Source of the DNA: Eumeta japonica
Taxonomy: Eukaryota > Arthropoda > Insecta > Lepidoptera > Psychidae
Assembly (NCBI GenBank): GCA_005406025.1
Contig: BGZK01000011.1
Location: 310,001-374,000, forward strand
Direction: 5' to 3'
Length of the DNA: 64,000 nt
The notes below the pieces were generated by a model. That model did no database searches and had not been told where the DNA came from. It worked only from the letters and a program-made list of their open reading frames with translations. Positions within the stretch are counted from its first letter, which is position 1, and every line of letters begins with the position of its first letter. Positions 22,660 through 34,040 of this stretch are shown piece by piece. A program made the translations under genes and the position numbers.

Positions 22660-23411
22660 ACCACTTAAGTCATACAGAATAAATCGATTTTTCATAAATA
22701 TCTACTTTTGTTGAAAAAAATCTAATACACTTCCTATAACCTATACAAAAAAAAAATATTAATTTTATTAGTTACTTCTATGAACAAGGCTACTTACTAA
22801 AAAAAACATTTATAGAACAAATATAATTGTTATGTTTTAAACAATTAAAGTTAGAAAAGATATACACGTTAATACATCATATTTAAAACTGCATTTATTT
22901 GAACCAATATTCAAAACAGGTCAATGAAACTTTAAAAAAGCTTCATATCGTTCTGAACTGATATATTTTAAAATACTTTTCAAAAGTTAAAGACTTTTAT
23001 ATGCATTTCGGATTATACAGTATGACGTAGCTTGCAAAAGTATGATTATTATTTTGGTTCGACAATCATTATTTTAAGTGGATAATTAGATTTTTGATTT
23101 TCATTCTAAAATTAGACTATGTAAATTTTCCGGGAACGCTCTATAACTTCGGCAAACGTCCAAATCGAAACATACTGAGCGTCCCGTAGGCATCGTATCA
23201 GATCAACGACGCCGTCTGCACGCCGGCGGCGGACGCGCCGGGCGGTAACTGCCCGTTCGAGGCGCATCTACGAATATTGTCTACGCTGCCTTGGACTAGA
23301 GGCTTATCCACATTGTCGCATTTCTTTCTTAACAATTAAATGCGGCGGTGCTGTGCGTTGAGATGTTATATAAATATATACATAATTTCATTATCTACTT
23401 TGCGGAAAAAA
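22660..23411. other. Intergenic with a GC-rich island at about 23130-23310
   Basis: Mostly AT-rich. The island (GCCGTCTGCACGCCGGCGGC and surroundings) is unusually CpG-rich, but none of its frames looks like an exon. Confidence 0.45.
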
Positions 23412-23792
23412 AAATGGTTGTCTGTAAAGTCGGTTTACGAGCGATAATTTTACGTGATAACTTCATAAGAAAACATTGTTGCAAAATTGAATACTTTTAT
23501 GAATTGAATTGAATTATTATCACTTGCCGCAATTATTGTTGTAATAAACAATGGAAACCACATTAACTTTTCACATCACTTTATAAACAGTTGACAAAAC
23601 AGTTCACGTGTAGGTTGTGTGCGCCCGCTGTCTCTCTTTTACTCATATATCGGCCGATGGAGTGGAAAAGAGATCGCTCGTGCCGCGCTCTCGCCCGCAC
23701 GCTCGGCTCTGGCGGAACGCGACAATGAGTCATGCTTTTTCGTGCATGCAGCCGGCGTTCATCGATTTATAAAACGTTATCACGTCAAAAAT
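23412..23792 (+). mobile_element. ~470-bp interspersed element, copy D (diverged, 381 bp)
   Basis: Starts AATGGTTGTCTGTAAAGTCG and ends AACGTTATCACGTCAAAAA. Its right half keeps the layout 'ctctctttta ... gatcgctcg ... gactcat' of copies A-C but is diverged and shorter. It is an older member or a sister subfamily. Confidence 0.7.
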
Positions 23793-24489
23793 TAAAATGT
23801 GATCGTTTTGTTTGAGCCTTCTACTGCTTAGGTGCCGTAATTAGATAACAATGCTTTGGATATCTAAGATTATGTAGCGTACAGAGACATATCCCTTTAA
23901 TAATTTTATTTCGTATAATCATAGCCATGTTCTCGATGGGATTTCCCATCGGCAATATCTTTCCCATCCTGCTTTTCTTAAATGTTATGAGTTTTTGTGT
24001 AACTTGTTTTGGCTGTTCCCTCTTTTCTACGCTTTGGTCTCGACGTAGTATTAGTTCCGAGGGAACGAATAAAGAATAATGAAATTAAAAACTGTACATG
24101 TGACCCGGCAAAAAGTAATTAGACTGCACCGATCAAAACATCATCTATAGTATTATTTATAGAGTTTAGGCTATTTAGACTGTGTGTTGTCTTTCAGTAA
24201 GTCAGTTTTAACAATTTTATTAAAGTAGATTATTCATATATGAACTTGAATAACCTTGTATGACCAATTAAGAATTACAAAGGTTTGCTAAAATGTCTTT
24301 CTTTTCCTTTTTCGTTTTTTTTTTTTGTAAATAGTAAGATATTCGGTATTTCGAAACCAAAAATGACCTCAATTTCTCTAAGTCACGTACAGTTCATTCC
24401 AGCAAGGTTTTTGAATAGAAAAGAAAAACATTAAGAAACAAACTATTATCATATTACAATGAAAAAATTGTAGCATAAAGATGCATGTG
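23793..24489. other. Intergenic, AT-rich, nothing recognised
   Basis: A run of low-complexity AT-rich sequence. I see no frame, repeat or RNA gene that I would defend. Confidence 0.4.
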
Positions 24490-24790
24490 AAGAATTATTC
24501 AACCTTATTCCTGCCGATGAATGCAGATGTCGTTGCCGATGACTTAATACAAACACACGAATATAACATAATGATCATTTTGATGAGTGACGTTCTGCTT
24601 TGTTTCATAAGCAATTGACGGCACAACTTTGGAATGGATCAACCGTCAGCGATATTACCAATCGGCTATGACAAGGGGGTCTTCAAGAAAAGAGCTGTAA
24701 CGCACCGGTGCCTCCCTTCGTATTTGGAGTGTCCATGGTCGACAGTGATCAATTTAGTCTTTGGTGACTCAGATCCTTATTTTCCGTTTA
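24490..24790 (+). pseudogene. Non-LTR retrotransposon (LINE) C-terminal fragment
   Basis: The decayed plus-strand frames include FIPADECRCRCR, a displaced LWN, then QPSAILPIGYDKGVFKKRAV. This is the C-terminal end of a lepidopteran LINE ORF2; typical copies read RTSxLWNxLPSAVFPxxYDxxxFKxxV. Stops interrupt it. A second fragment of the same family is at 63345-63565. Confidence 0.65.
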
Positions 24791-25612
24791 GAAATTCTAT
24801 GAAAAAATGAACTATAAAGATTTCCTTATAATTAAATAAAAAAATATTTTATATTTAACATTCCGCGTTCATTTTTTTGTCTGCTTTTTTTGGTTTTTTG
24901 ATACTTCCTTAAATACTTTTCCGCTTTCCATCTGTTCCCCGTTTAAGCTACTCACAGCAGTCAGCCACCCCATCTTCTAGTCATAACATACATTTTAGTT
25001 AAATCTCTTTCACCATGTTCTCCTTTACTAAGTTTTTAAGAAAACAATCGACAAGAAATGTAAGAAGTCACCTAATTTTGTATCATTAGCGAACGCAAAT
25101 TATCAGTTTAATAATCATTTCTGATGATCGATATAATGAGTGAATGTCGATGACAATATCTGTCATTATTTGTATATCCACAAACGTTCATTACATTCTA
25201 TGTCATTACAATTACGAATCTTGCACGAAATGGACATCTATAAGACGCCAGCGCACGATCGAAACACTGACACTGTCTCCACTAATCGGCAATAATGATC
25301 ATTACAAATTTTAATCAAAACACCCGAATGTCTTCATTATTAAATCTTCATCATCAAGTTCATTCCATCATACTCTATCGCAGACGATCATGGGTAACGA
25401 CTATTTTCGGGTGTAATGATCATTAAACTAATAAAGTGCAGTTCGCTATTGGACTTTAGATATACGTAGTCAACATGTGTTGTATAATAGTTTTGTACTA
25501 ACGGTCTTCATTATTATCCGGAAATTTGTGTATAACTTTTTAGAAATTATTTCACGGTTGTTTTTCTTTTTTTCCCATTGTTTGAAAAGAGAATATCGAT
25601 TAAAAATTCCGT

Positions 25613-25879
25613 ATGCCGACGCCAGCAAAAACTCCCTCTTTCAACTTGGCTTCAGACAGTTCTGAAAACTTGAAACCCAACAGATATTTGAAGCATTGGC
25701 CATATATTGATGATGATTTTAAAAACTCTTACATAAGCCCTAATTTGATAAGAAGACGCGGAACCAAAACTAAAAGTGGAACTCAGGCGTCTCTAAGTGA
25801 AGCTGTTGGCGAGAGAGAAGTCAAGTTTTTGGGAAACTCTAACTCGACTATCTCACAAGCGAAGAAAATAGGAAAATAA
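25613..25879 (+). CDS. Isolated 88-codon ORF, unknown product
   Basis: ATG to TAA, with an in-frame stop 12 nt upstream of the ATG, so this is a closed short ORF and not the middle of a longer one. The product begins MPTPAKTPSFNLASDSSENL, is polar and basic (SPNLIRRRGTKTKSG) and ends ISQAKKIGK. It has no signal peptide, membrane segment or zinc motif. Codon use looks more coding-like than in most chance ORFs nearby, but is not GC3-biased. It could be a small gene, a last exon reusing an internal ATG, or a transposon gag remnant. I do not recognise a family. Confidence 0.3.
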   Translation: MPTPAKTPSFNLASDSSENLKPNRYLKHWPYIDDDFKNSYISPNLIRRRGTKTKSGTQASLSEAVGEREVKFLGNSNSTISQAKKIGK

Positions 25880-26696
25880 CTATACAAATCCTTTTAACGG
25901 TGGTCTTGACATTTTATGTTTTTCAAAATGATTGCTAAATGGCTAGGCTTCCTTCATAATGCACCGAACGTCTTACAACATGTGTGCATAGAATTTTTAG
26001 AATCTCTAATAGGATACTTGAGTTAAGGTTCTATATAGGCGTTCTTATCTAAATGAAATACAAAAATAAGAATTGTGAGTAACACTGGGGTCAAGAAATT
26101 TATAGTGTATTTTTCCCCATTTCAGTGAATAAAAATCGATAAGAATTAGTATTAAAATATGTTGTAATTTTTCGGTTGAAGTCCTGTAATTATAAATTGA
26201 ATTTTCATCGCGCATTGAGTCAACGAGATGAATCTGGACTATTTCCTCTACTTAGAAGAAAATAATATATTTTATCTGTATCTACATACACTATAATTGT
26301 AACACAATAATATGATATGAGTTTTTTACGATTCCGCAATTATTTCAATTTAACGTTAAAAAAATTAGAATGCCGTAGATACGAAATCACAGGCCAACAA
26401 TTGACTAAGTAATGACAACTTTTGCCGTAGCATAGACATGTTTATTTGATGCTAGAACTGCATTATTCTTAACTTAATTACAGTGGGTATTAGAACTCAC
26501 ATTTACGTTGAATAGTATAGAGAGTTGATATTGAAAGCATTACGTTCTAAACAAAATATAAATATAGATTGGATCTGTTATTACGGCATCCAAAATTAAA
26601 ATGTTAGTAACTCAAGAGCATTGACGGTGGAGGATATATGAGAGGCAAACGAGCATGCGGGCCATTGAAGGGTCTAGTGCATAGCCGGCCTTAAAT

Positions 26697-26766
26697 AGGC
26701 TATCAACGTCGTTTTAGAAGTAAAAGGACGTTGATAGCCTTTATAAAAATAGAAGTATTTTTATAA
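26697..26766. repeat. Two back-to-back hairpins with the same GAAG loop
   Basis: Hairpin 1: arm AGGCTATCAACGTC (26697-26710) pairs perfectly with GACGTTGATAGCCT (26727-26740). The stem continues inward, after one mismatch, with TTTTA/TAAAA around GAAG. Hairpin 2: TTATAAAAATA (26741-26751) pairs perfectly with TATTTTTATAA (26756-26766) around GAAG. A decayed lepidopteran tail motif (GGCAAACGAGCATGCGGGCC at about 26645) lies just upstream, so a repeat origin is possible. Confidence 0.75.
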
Positions 26767-26984
26767 AACAGATGAATAATATATAAGGCTACAAAAAACA
26801 AGATCAGAAAAAAATAGGAATTAACTATCTTTGTGTTTGTGTAAATAGTAGTACCTAATACCAGAGAATACAATTAAGCTAATAAATAATAAAATAAAAC
26901 ACTTTATTTTTTTCCTATTTCATTCATAAGAAATCCAACGAGAACAAACAACCGTTTAATCCTTCTAAAGTAAAGGAAATCCAT

Positions 26985-27260
26985 AGTAAATGAACTCTGA
27001 TAGAAACAGCCGCTATTCGCTAACTGTCGTAATACGTTATAACACGCCCTTACGGCCGACCGCGGAGGCGGCCAATAAGCCACGTAACGCTCGCTTAACT
27101 CCGAGATAATCATTGGCCCGCGCCGGCCGTCGCCGTAAGCGCGCGCCGCGCTAAGTGCCTCGACGCGACTTAGGGGCAGTTTGCGTGGCGCTACCGCGCG
27201 TCGGCCGCTCGGGGACGAGGGCCGGCCGTTAACTGAAGCTAGGGGTAATCTTAACACGAC
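26985..27260. other. GC-rich island in AT-rich DNA
   Basis: A CpG-rich stretch (GCCCGCGCCGGCCGTCGCCG). A 124-codon minus-strand frame crosses it, but its residues (many Arg, Pro, Ala and Ser) reflect base composition, and no splice context supports it. It ends in AT-containing words (GGGGTAATCTTAACACGACG), as conserved regulatory DNA often does. A noncoding constrained element is the better guess. Confidence 0.4.
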
Positions 27261-27413
27261 GATTTGAATATTAACCAACTCGATGTTCGCGTACGAGATA
27301 TGATATCCGTCTGTCTGAATATGAAGTGTTGAGGTATATTTAAAATATAAGTAACTATGTTTTCAATAATGAATACGCATGTCCATCGCCTAATAATACA
27401 GAGTGACAAAAAA

Positions 27414-27875
27414 AAATTTGGTTGCCTGTAAAGTCGGTATACGGGCGAAAGTTTTACGTGACAACGACTTTGAATGGTAAAATCATTTTAATGTGAATAT
27501 TCATTCGTATAGTAGGAAGAAGGATGAAATAATAGTAACAATTTAAAACATTTATTTATACAAAGAATTATGTTTAAAACATTAATTTATACAAAGAATC
27601 TGCACTGAATTTCATATTAACAAAATTTTATTTTACCTTTACACATACATACGTATTTATATATATACATACAATAACTTGCAATACATTTGCAAGCTAT
27701 GCACTAATTCTAGTGCGCGCGCGGCAGACCGATCATAGTTGAGTGGGAGAGAGACGCAAGGCATTCGGCGGGCCTCTCTCTCGTTCGGTGACTCATCGTT
27801 ACGTTACCGAGCGTTACACTTTTTCAAAGTGACTCCCAGCCGCAACCTAATTTAAGACGTTGTCACGTCAAAAAT
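27414..27875 (+). mobile_element. ~470-bp interspersed element, copy B
   Basis: Same ends and body as copy A (17095-17567), with a few small deletions (for example in the cgtatttatatac region and at CTAGTGCGCGCGCGG). Three such copies differing at only a few sites imply recent amplification. Confidence 0.85.
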
Positions 27876-28030
27876 TTACACCTATATATATATGTAACTA
27901 AAAAAAAACTAAAAATAAGGACATATCTAAAATTGAAAATGAAAGAATGACCGCTTCATTCAGTCGATCATTTCTTTTAAAAATTTAAAAAATGATCAGC
28001 AATTAAATGATTATTCTCCAATATTACCTA

Positions 28031-28036
28031 TTTATT
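28031..28036 (-). terminator. Candidate poly(A) signal AATAAA for the minus-strand exon
   Basis: Plus-strand TTTATT reads AATAAA on the minus strand, about 50 nt after the stop of the exon at 28088-28185. The spacing is plausible for a short 3' UTR, although such hexamers are common in AT-rich DNA. Confidence 0.3.
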
Positions 28037-28087
28037 TACCTTCGAAGAGGCGACGAAGACAAGTTAAAAGTTTAACGGTTCGTACGA

Positions 28088-28185
28088 TTACTGAAACTCG
28101 AAAGCGCTGAGAGGACGCGCCGTCCCGCGGGCGTCGTTGAAGGCGACGCGGTCCTGGAAGTCCCAAATGTCGATAGGTTTTTGCT
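28088..28185 (-). CDS. Likely 3'-terminal coding exon of an unidentified minus-strand gene
   Basis: Read on the minus strand, a good acceptor (CGAACTTTTTCAG) is followed by 98 nt entering in phase 2. These encode 31 residues, beginning QKPIDIWDFQDRVAF and ending ARPLSAFEFQ, then TAA (28088-28090). Codons strongly prefer C or G at the third position (GAC, TTC, CAG, GTC, GCC, AAC, CGC), unlike the surrounding AT-rich DNA but like constrained exon 10 of the PHF21A-like gene. An AATAAA lies about 50 nt beyond the stop. I do not recognise the protein. Preceding exons would lie at higher coordinates, possibly beyond a large intron or outside the window. Confidence 0.5.
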
Positions 28186-28589
28186 CTGAAAAAGTTCGGC
28201 CACCGGCCTCGCTTTTGTGTCGAATTTGAATTTCAGACGTTTAAGTTGTTTACTATTGATAGTGATCTGTCACAGTAGTACCATTATTTGAAGATCTATA
28301 TATAGACGTTTAATAACATTTTTAAATATAATACGAAAGCGTTATACAGGAAAATAGACAGAAGCTACTCGGTGATACTAATTATATATATGAATGCATT
28401 ATGAAGTGTTATGATTTACCTAAATATATGACTCACTTTAAAAATTTCTAATTTTTTTTATTAATTATCTAATTGATAATAAATGAGATTATTAAACCTC
28501 ATTTACAGACACGTGTATTTTTCTCAATTGTAGTATAACTTACTAAGTTCAATCACGTTCATGTTGATGACCACGAACGAATTATGACG

Positions 28590-28905
28590 TAAGCAGGTGT
28601 TGTTTGCGATTCGCGCCCTTTCGCGTGGCTTCAGTCGGCGACGCTGAAATCCGGCCGAGCGCGGCGGGGGTCGCACGCCCACACGCCCGCGGATCCCTGA
28701 AGTCGTTATCTTCGCCAAGTTTGATAACTCCCTTCGAGCCGAGAATTGCAAATGGCGATAATTCTAACTACGCCGATAAATCAGGCCGCTCCCGCCTCCA
28801 GTTTTTTCCCCGGGGGTGTAACTCTGTGCAAGCATTGTCCGTGATCGATCACGGCCTTAGTGGGGCCCGCGCGCGCAACATGTGCTCAGCGAGCTCGCCG
28901 AGTCA
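28590..28905. other. GC-rich island
   Basis: Opens with CCTTTCGCGTGGCTTCAGTC and includes an inverted repeat CCGTGATCGATCACGG (28839-28854). Frames of 75 (minus) and 104 (plus) codons cross it, with composition-driven residues and no splice support. It ends before 28905 with GCTCAGCGAGCTCGCCGAG. Probably regulatory or conserved noncoding. Confidence 0.4.
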
Positions 28906-29591
28906 TATATTTACATAATGTGTGAATTCAGTTATTTATCGTGGTGGCATTGCGCATGCTATCGGTGAAGCACTTCATAGTAGCGCAGTCAGTCGATTAA
29001 GCGTGTGTCGTTATTAGAGCTAAAGAGTTTAAGCAGACTGTGTTGCGTTCGTTACGAAAGCAGTTTCGGTTTTGATTCCGGTCTCGGTCTAAGCTTCTAT
29101 CGTAGGTCCGGCTGCGATTACATTACACATGGATGATACCGAAATAACATCAAAATCCGTTCATTGTTAATAATTCTTCAGTGATCGCATACGAATATTC
29201 TTTTTATCATATTGATATGTACAAATTAAAAGATATCGTAGTTTTTGGAGTGCTTATTTTAATAGGGACTAAATTAGAAGAATACTCCAAAAATTCTTTA
29301 CATTTCCATATATTTGAGATTACTTTCAGGCCTTGGTTTTCCGGTCGGAATAGAACGAGATATGGTCTGATTGTGACTGAATGTAGAAGGTCTGAATTGC
29401 TGTAATAACACTAGTTTACAGTACATTTATTGCCAAAGAAATTTTAGCTGTTGCTGACTACATATGACATGCTATTTTCAAAAATATATTTAAAAGATTT
29501 TCATCAGCTCTAGTTTCTGAGTTTCAGCTATGCAGGTATAAAACAGAAAAAAACCATGTATTTACTAAGAAAAACTTTACTAAAAAAAGAA

Positions 29592-30543
29592 TTAATCATT
29601 GAGTTCTAAAAAACTTCGTTTCAAAGCTCTTCTCCGCTGTGTAGACTGTGGAAAATGACGACTCAGAGACCGACGACAGTCAGTCATCATATTGGTATCC
29701 CAGAAACCCTGATAGCGCTCTTCCATGACGCGTAAGTCTTGACGCATGCGCTCTCCCTGCTCTTCGCTCATATCTCCTAAATTTTCCGGAAACCTGTCCA
29801 GGTGACTAATTTTATCACGAGCTACTAATGAATTCTAGACTATATTTTGCTTTCCAGGCTCCATATTTTCTCCCAAAGGCCAGTTTTTTCTTAGCCAATG
29901 CTCTTATTTAGCTCTACTGTTCCAAAGACATATAAAACAGGGAAACTTGGTGTAACCACTTCGTTAACCAAGGAGTATGTTCAGCTGAAGCTCCTTTAGA
30001 AAGATTTAAATCTCTTACAAGATCATCTAATTCATTCTGGGAAAAGCATTTTGGGTTATTTGACATACCTTCAAAATCTGCATCATTTTGTGATGGGCTT
30101 GATCCTTCAATATCTTGTTCTAAGGGTTTAGATATATTTTTAGGTACTGAAGAGTCAGGTAGACGCTGCACTGGACGTTGAACACAACTAGTACTGGGGT
30201 ACTGCCATTTAGCTCGATTTTTAGTGTTTAAACCGTTTACGTTCACTCTACAAAAATAACAGTCTTCGAGATGATTCCGTGGTTCTCGCCAAATAGTCGG
30301 TGTTCCAAATTTAAAGGCACTTCTTTTTCCACTTTGCCATAATCTTAAATATTCCACACACAATTTACAAACACAGTTGGGTGCCCAAGACTTCTCATTT
30401 TTATCCAAGAGCATCCCAAAATATTCTTAATAGGTATTTTTCACCAACTCTGATATAACTTTACTACAATCTTTGAACACATATTCTCCGCATATATAGC
30501 AAAAATGATCTGGATTGTTTAAACGTCTCCTTGAACTGCTCAT
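29592..30543 (-). pseudogene. Multicopy arthropod 'CYFC' family gene, internally deleted and broken
   Basis: On the minus strand an ATG at 30543 starts SSSRRRLNNPDHFCYICGEY, a zinc-ligand N-terminus, up to a TAA at about 30428. It resumes with CVCKLCVEYLRLWQSGKRSA, then DCYFCRVNVNGLN and a polar linker (to 29914). At 29592-29860 the tail of the same family follows: FPENLGDMSEEQGERMRQDL, EERYQGFWDTNMM and RRALKRSFLELND. I know this architecture from dispersed, transposon-like uncharacterised genes in many arthropods; I have no accepted family name. The large middle part between linker and tail is missing, so this is a dead, internally deleted copy. Inverted repeats or target duplication were not found. 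Confidence 0.75.
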
Positions 30544-30549
30544 GACGCT

Positions 30550-33500
30550 AAAATTTTAGATTCTAATCTTAACATCGTAAAATACATCTGTTATAGATCA
30601 ATATATACGTTTAAATGACAAAAATTAAAAACAAATTAACTCTAACTGTTAAAAAAATTTTGAGGGTAGATTTGACAAAAACAAGTCATAAGTGAACATA
30701 ATCAACCATAAAATTCGCGGCAACAGACAAAAATTTTAATTTTGTAAACTAGTGTAACCAATTGACCATATAAGTTGATATCCAAAATGCAAGTCGACAT
30801 CTAATTTGGTATTGAAATGTATGCGAATCACATTACGAACACCATTAAAAGCTATATCTTACCAGTTGGACAAATAAGCCTTCGCCAAATTTGAATAAAA
30901 CGGTTTTGCCAGTTCAACTGTGAAATGTAACCCCTCTCCCACTTTATTTAGTAAGTTTCCAAAGCTATTGATGTGAACCACGTGGTTATAGAAAATCTAT
31001 AATAATGAATATAGATCTAATATAATAGTAAAACATAAAAAAATCAGAATTATTAAATATTGTAATTATTATTTTGTAAAGCACTAAATTTGTTTTTATA
31101 TTCGCTTTTTCTCTTTAAATAAATTCTTATTTTGTAAAAATCAATGGACGTGGTATACAGCACATTTTTTAATATTATAGTCTATTGAATGTTTTGCGAA
31201 CCTACCCGGTTTATTTTCTTAAAAATATATTCTACCAAATGTATGCCAGTATTTGTAATAATTTGAAATTCAGTAGTACTACTCATGAAATAAGTATTTT
31301 GTTGGTAGGTAATATTATTTTGTTACTTGTTGTGTCATCAAAATTTATTTTGTATTTCGTCACTGTAACCGCCCACCACAAATCTCAACCAGGACCACTC
31401 ATGGCTCCGAGCCAGATTTCGATTCCTACTACAAACCCGCCCTTAAGCTACTGTGGAGGTAGTATTTGCTTATGGATAAAAAAACTGTTTGTTTTACTAC
31501 AAAACTAAGAAATTATGTATATAAATCAACATTAGTGTTTGCGTCACTATGTGTGTCACTTATTGGCTCGAATGCTATTTAATTGATTGAGCTCGAATTT
31601 ATAAGTTATGTTCGAGACATTATTGAATTTGTTCAGAAAGTAATTTAAGCAATTTTCAGTAGATGGCGCTGTGGACTATTACTATAAAAAATGCAATCGT
31701 TAACACTAATACTTATTATGGGCCACAATTTTTTGTATATGCTATCAATAATAGGTATTGGAAAATTTTAGAAAGTAGTTTGAGCGATTAGAGATACAGC
31801 GTTTGCTGGTCTATCTCAGCCGTGGAAAATAATGTGATATAAGGAAATATTTATAGAATGGTGATACTTGACTGAGCGATAGGTTTACCTATTGTTGATG
31901 CCCCGTGCAATGATACAATCACATTTTATATATTGCATCGGTATGAAGCACACCTGCAAAACGTCCACAGAGCAATTTTTATTCATAAAAATAGCAACTT
32001 TGAAAATTGGCAAACCTTAGTTTATATAATTTGCAACAGAACATTCTAGCTTTTGTTAAATAACGAATGGAACGAAAATAGTCCATCATTTTATGCAGGG
32101 TATTTATTATATATTAGTGTATTTCTCACAGTATTATCGACTGTCCATACTATGGACACAATTACCAATACTACGAGTATTTGCAGATCCGTGCTAGCGA
32201 TATTTAGTGCATTTATATTCACGCGTTTTCTACGCTATTCGCTTAAAGCACAAATGGTACACTGTCTATAGAAAATATTGTAATATAGAAAATATTGAAT
32301 AATAGAAAATATAATACATGATATTAAATAAATTCAATGAAAAAGATTCGCTCGTTACTAATTTAGAGAACAAGTGTATTACGTAAATGAATTTGGTTAT
32401 GAATTGTGAAATTTTTGTCTCTAGATGTCAGAGCACTAGTTTTAGTTATTTTTATAATTACTTGGAAAGAAACGGCAATAAGTCAATTTTTCGGGGTCCA
32501 TAGACAGAGGCAAAAGAAAAACCCTTATATTTTTGTCCTGTCCGTCTATTTTTTCACAACTCTGTCACTTTTTCATAGATTCAATGAAATTAAACTGACG
32601 AAGTCCCCCGTGGACTGCCGAACAAGTACTTGTAGAAGCTATAACTTTTTAATAGCTTTCTATACACAAATATCGACGGATGAAATTTTTTTCAAGTGCC
32701 CTTTTGTGTGGAATTCCATTAGATAGGTATTTACATAGAAAAGTTCTTAAGTGATCTTTCCTCTTACGCGTATATTTTGCGGTTTATTGGCTCGCAAAGT
32801 CGTTAACTGTATCTACTTCCACCCTCTAAGTTTTGAATTATATGTTTTAAAACTTTGAAAAAAAGCACAATAATAAAGCCACATGTATAAATTCAGAGAA
32901 AATCATTTGACAGAATCAGAATTTGTTCGAAATTGAATGAAAATTGCTAATAACTAAAACACTTCTATGCACATGTAGAAGCGTTTTAGATATATGCAAT
33001 TTTTGTTCGTCTGTAGTAGCAATCTATAGTCACCGGCTTTTATGAGCTTTGCCTGTAGAATTAATACAATATGTATATACTTATCATTCGAACATTATTT
33101 GTATTCATTTTGTCTTTTAAATTTACAATGGGTGTTACCATACCAGTTTGCAACATGCAAAAATATTGCATATTCATATCATTACGTTCGTTGGTACATA
33201 ACCCCGAACATTCGAGTCTCAATGTATTTTCCTTTTGTGATATCGTCAGGGAATGTTTGTACAAATAAACTGTATATTTGGAGTTATTCGGTAAAATCGA
33301 AAACAGTTAATTAATTAATGAGCTTTGCCTCGTTTGAATTTGATTCTATGATCGTCTTTAATGTTGTAAACGATATGTTTACTTCCCAAGCACCCCACTG
33401 AGCAGGGAATCCAAAAGAGCACACACACATCACATATAATAATTAAATGACGTAGTTATGGTAAAAATTATAGTATAATAAATTTGGAATTTATATTATG

Positions 33501-33865
33501 CGAGTCCAATATTATTACCAAACTGAGTATTTCTTTATTCAATATATTTCAACGTTGATTATTTATTATCATTATAAAGATTTTTTAAGAGACATTTTCA
33601 AATTTTTTTTTAAATATGTACCTTTTAAACTTTTTTTATCAAATATATTTTAAATCGATTTTTGAAATATGAAAACTTTTAGAGCTCAAAAAACTAAACC
33701 TATACCGCACGCCCCGTTGACACCGGTTCCTTCGTTCAAAACATACTTTTTACAAAATATTTAGAAAATAATACGTAGATCCACACTATGGTCAAGTTAC
33801 CTGTAGCACAGAAATGGCCTGGCTCGACATGTGAGATATCATACTTTCACAGAAGACAGACATGA
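30550..33865. other. Intergenic, AT-rich, repeat-bearing
   Basis: No gene is supported. At 31365-31455 a GC-richer plus-strand stretch reads MAPSQISIPTTNPPLSYCG before a good donor (GGAG|GTAGTA). It could be a short exon, or, on the minus strand, a tRNA-like SINE head. Text at 32495-32600 (CTTATATTTTTGTCCTGTCC, then GTCTATTTTTTC) resembles the 'ggttccgt ... gtccgtctgtc' lepidopteran repeat. A 36-nt hairpin lies at 32954-32989 (CTAAAACACTTCTA pairing with TAGAAGCGTTTTAG, one mismatch). Confidence 0.4.
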
Positions 33866-33869
33866 ATTT

Positions 33870-34040
33870 ACAAATTCCGCTGTTGTGTTTCGTCCAGCTA
33901 GTGAGAGTTACGGTGGCTCGCTCCTTGTCCATTATCCCACTTGCCTTTCCGTCGCCACACTGCCCCCTCCATCACATATCCTACTCCCACCCAAGAAGCC
34001 GGTAATGCACTGTTGACTCATCTGCGGTTGCGAGCACTTA
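33870..34040 (+). repeat. Lepidopteran LINE/SINE tail repeat, copy 2
   Basis: Shows GTGTTTCGTCCAGCTAGTGA, a C-rich stretch, GGTAATGCACTGTTGACTCA and CTGCGGTTGCGAGC, in the same order as the reverse complement of 22375-22650. The 61-codon open frame across it is not a gene. Confidence 0.7.

Noticed and set aside
22360..22695. 111-codon minus-strand frame and 66-codon plus-strand frame
   Set aside because: Lie on the lepidopteran LINE/SINE tail repeat also found at 33870-34040.
26904..27278. 124-codon minus-strand frame as a gene
   Set aside because: Arg/Pro/Ala-rich residues reflect CpG composition; no start or splice support, no domain.
28524..28918. 75-codon minus and 104-codon plus frames
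   Set aside because: Both strands open at once in a GC-rich island, so low stop density explains them.
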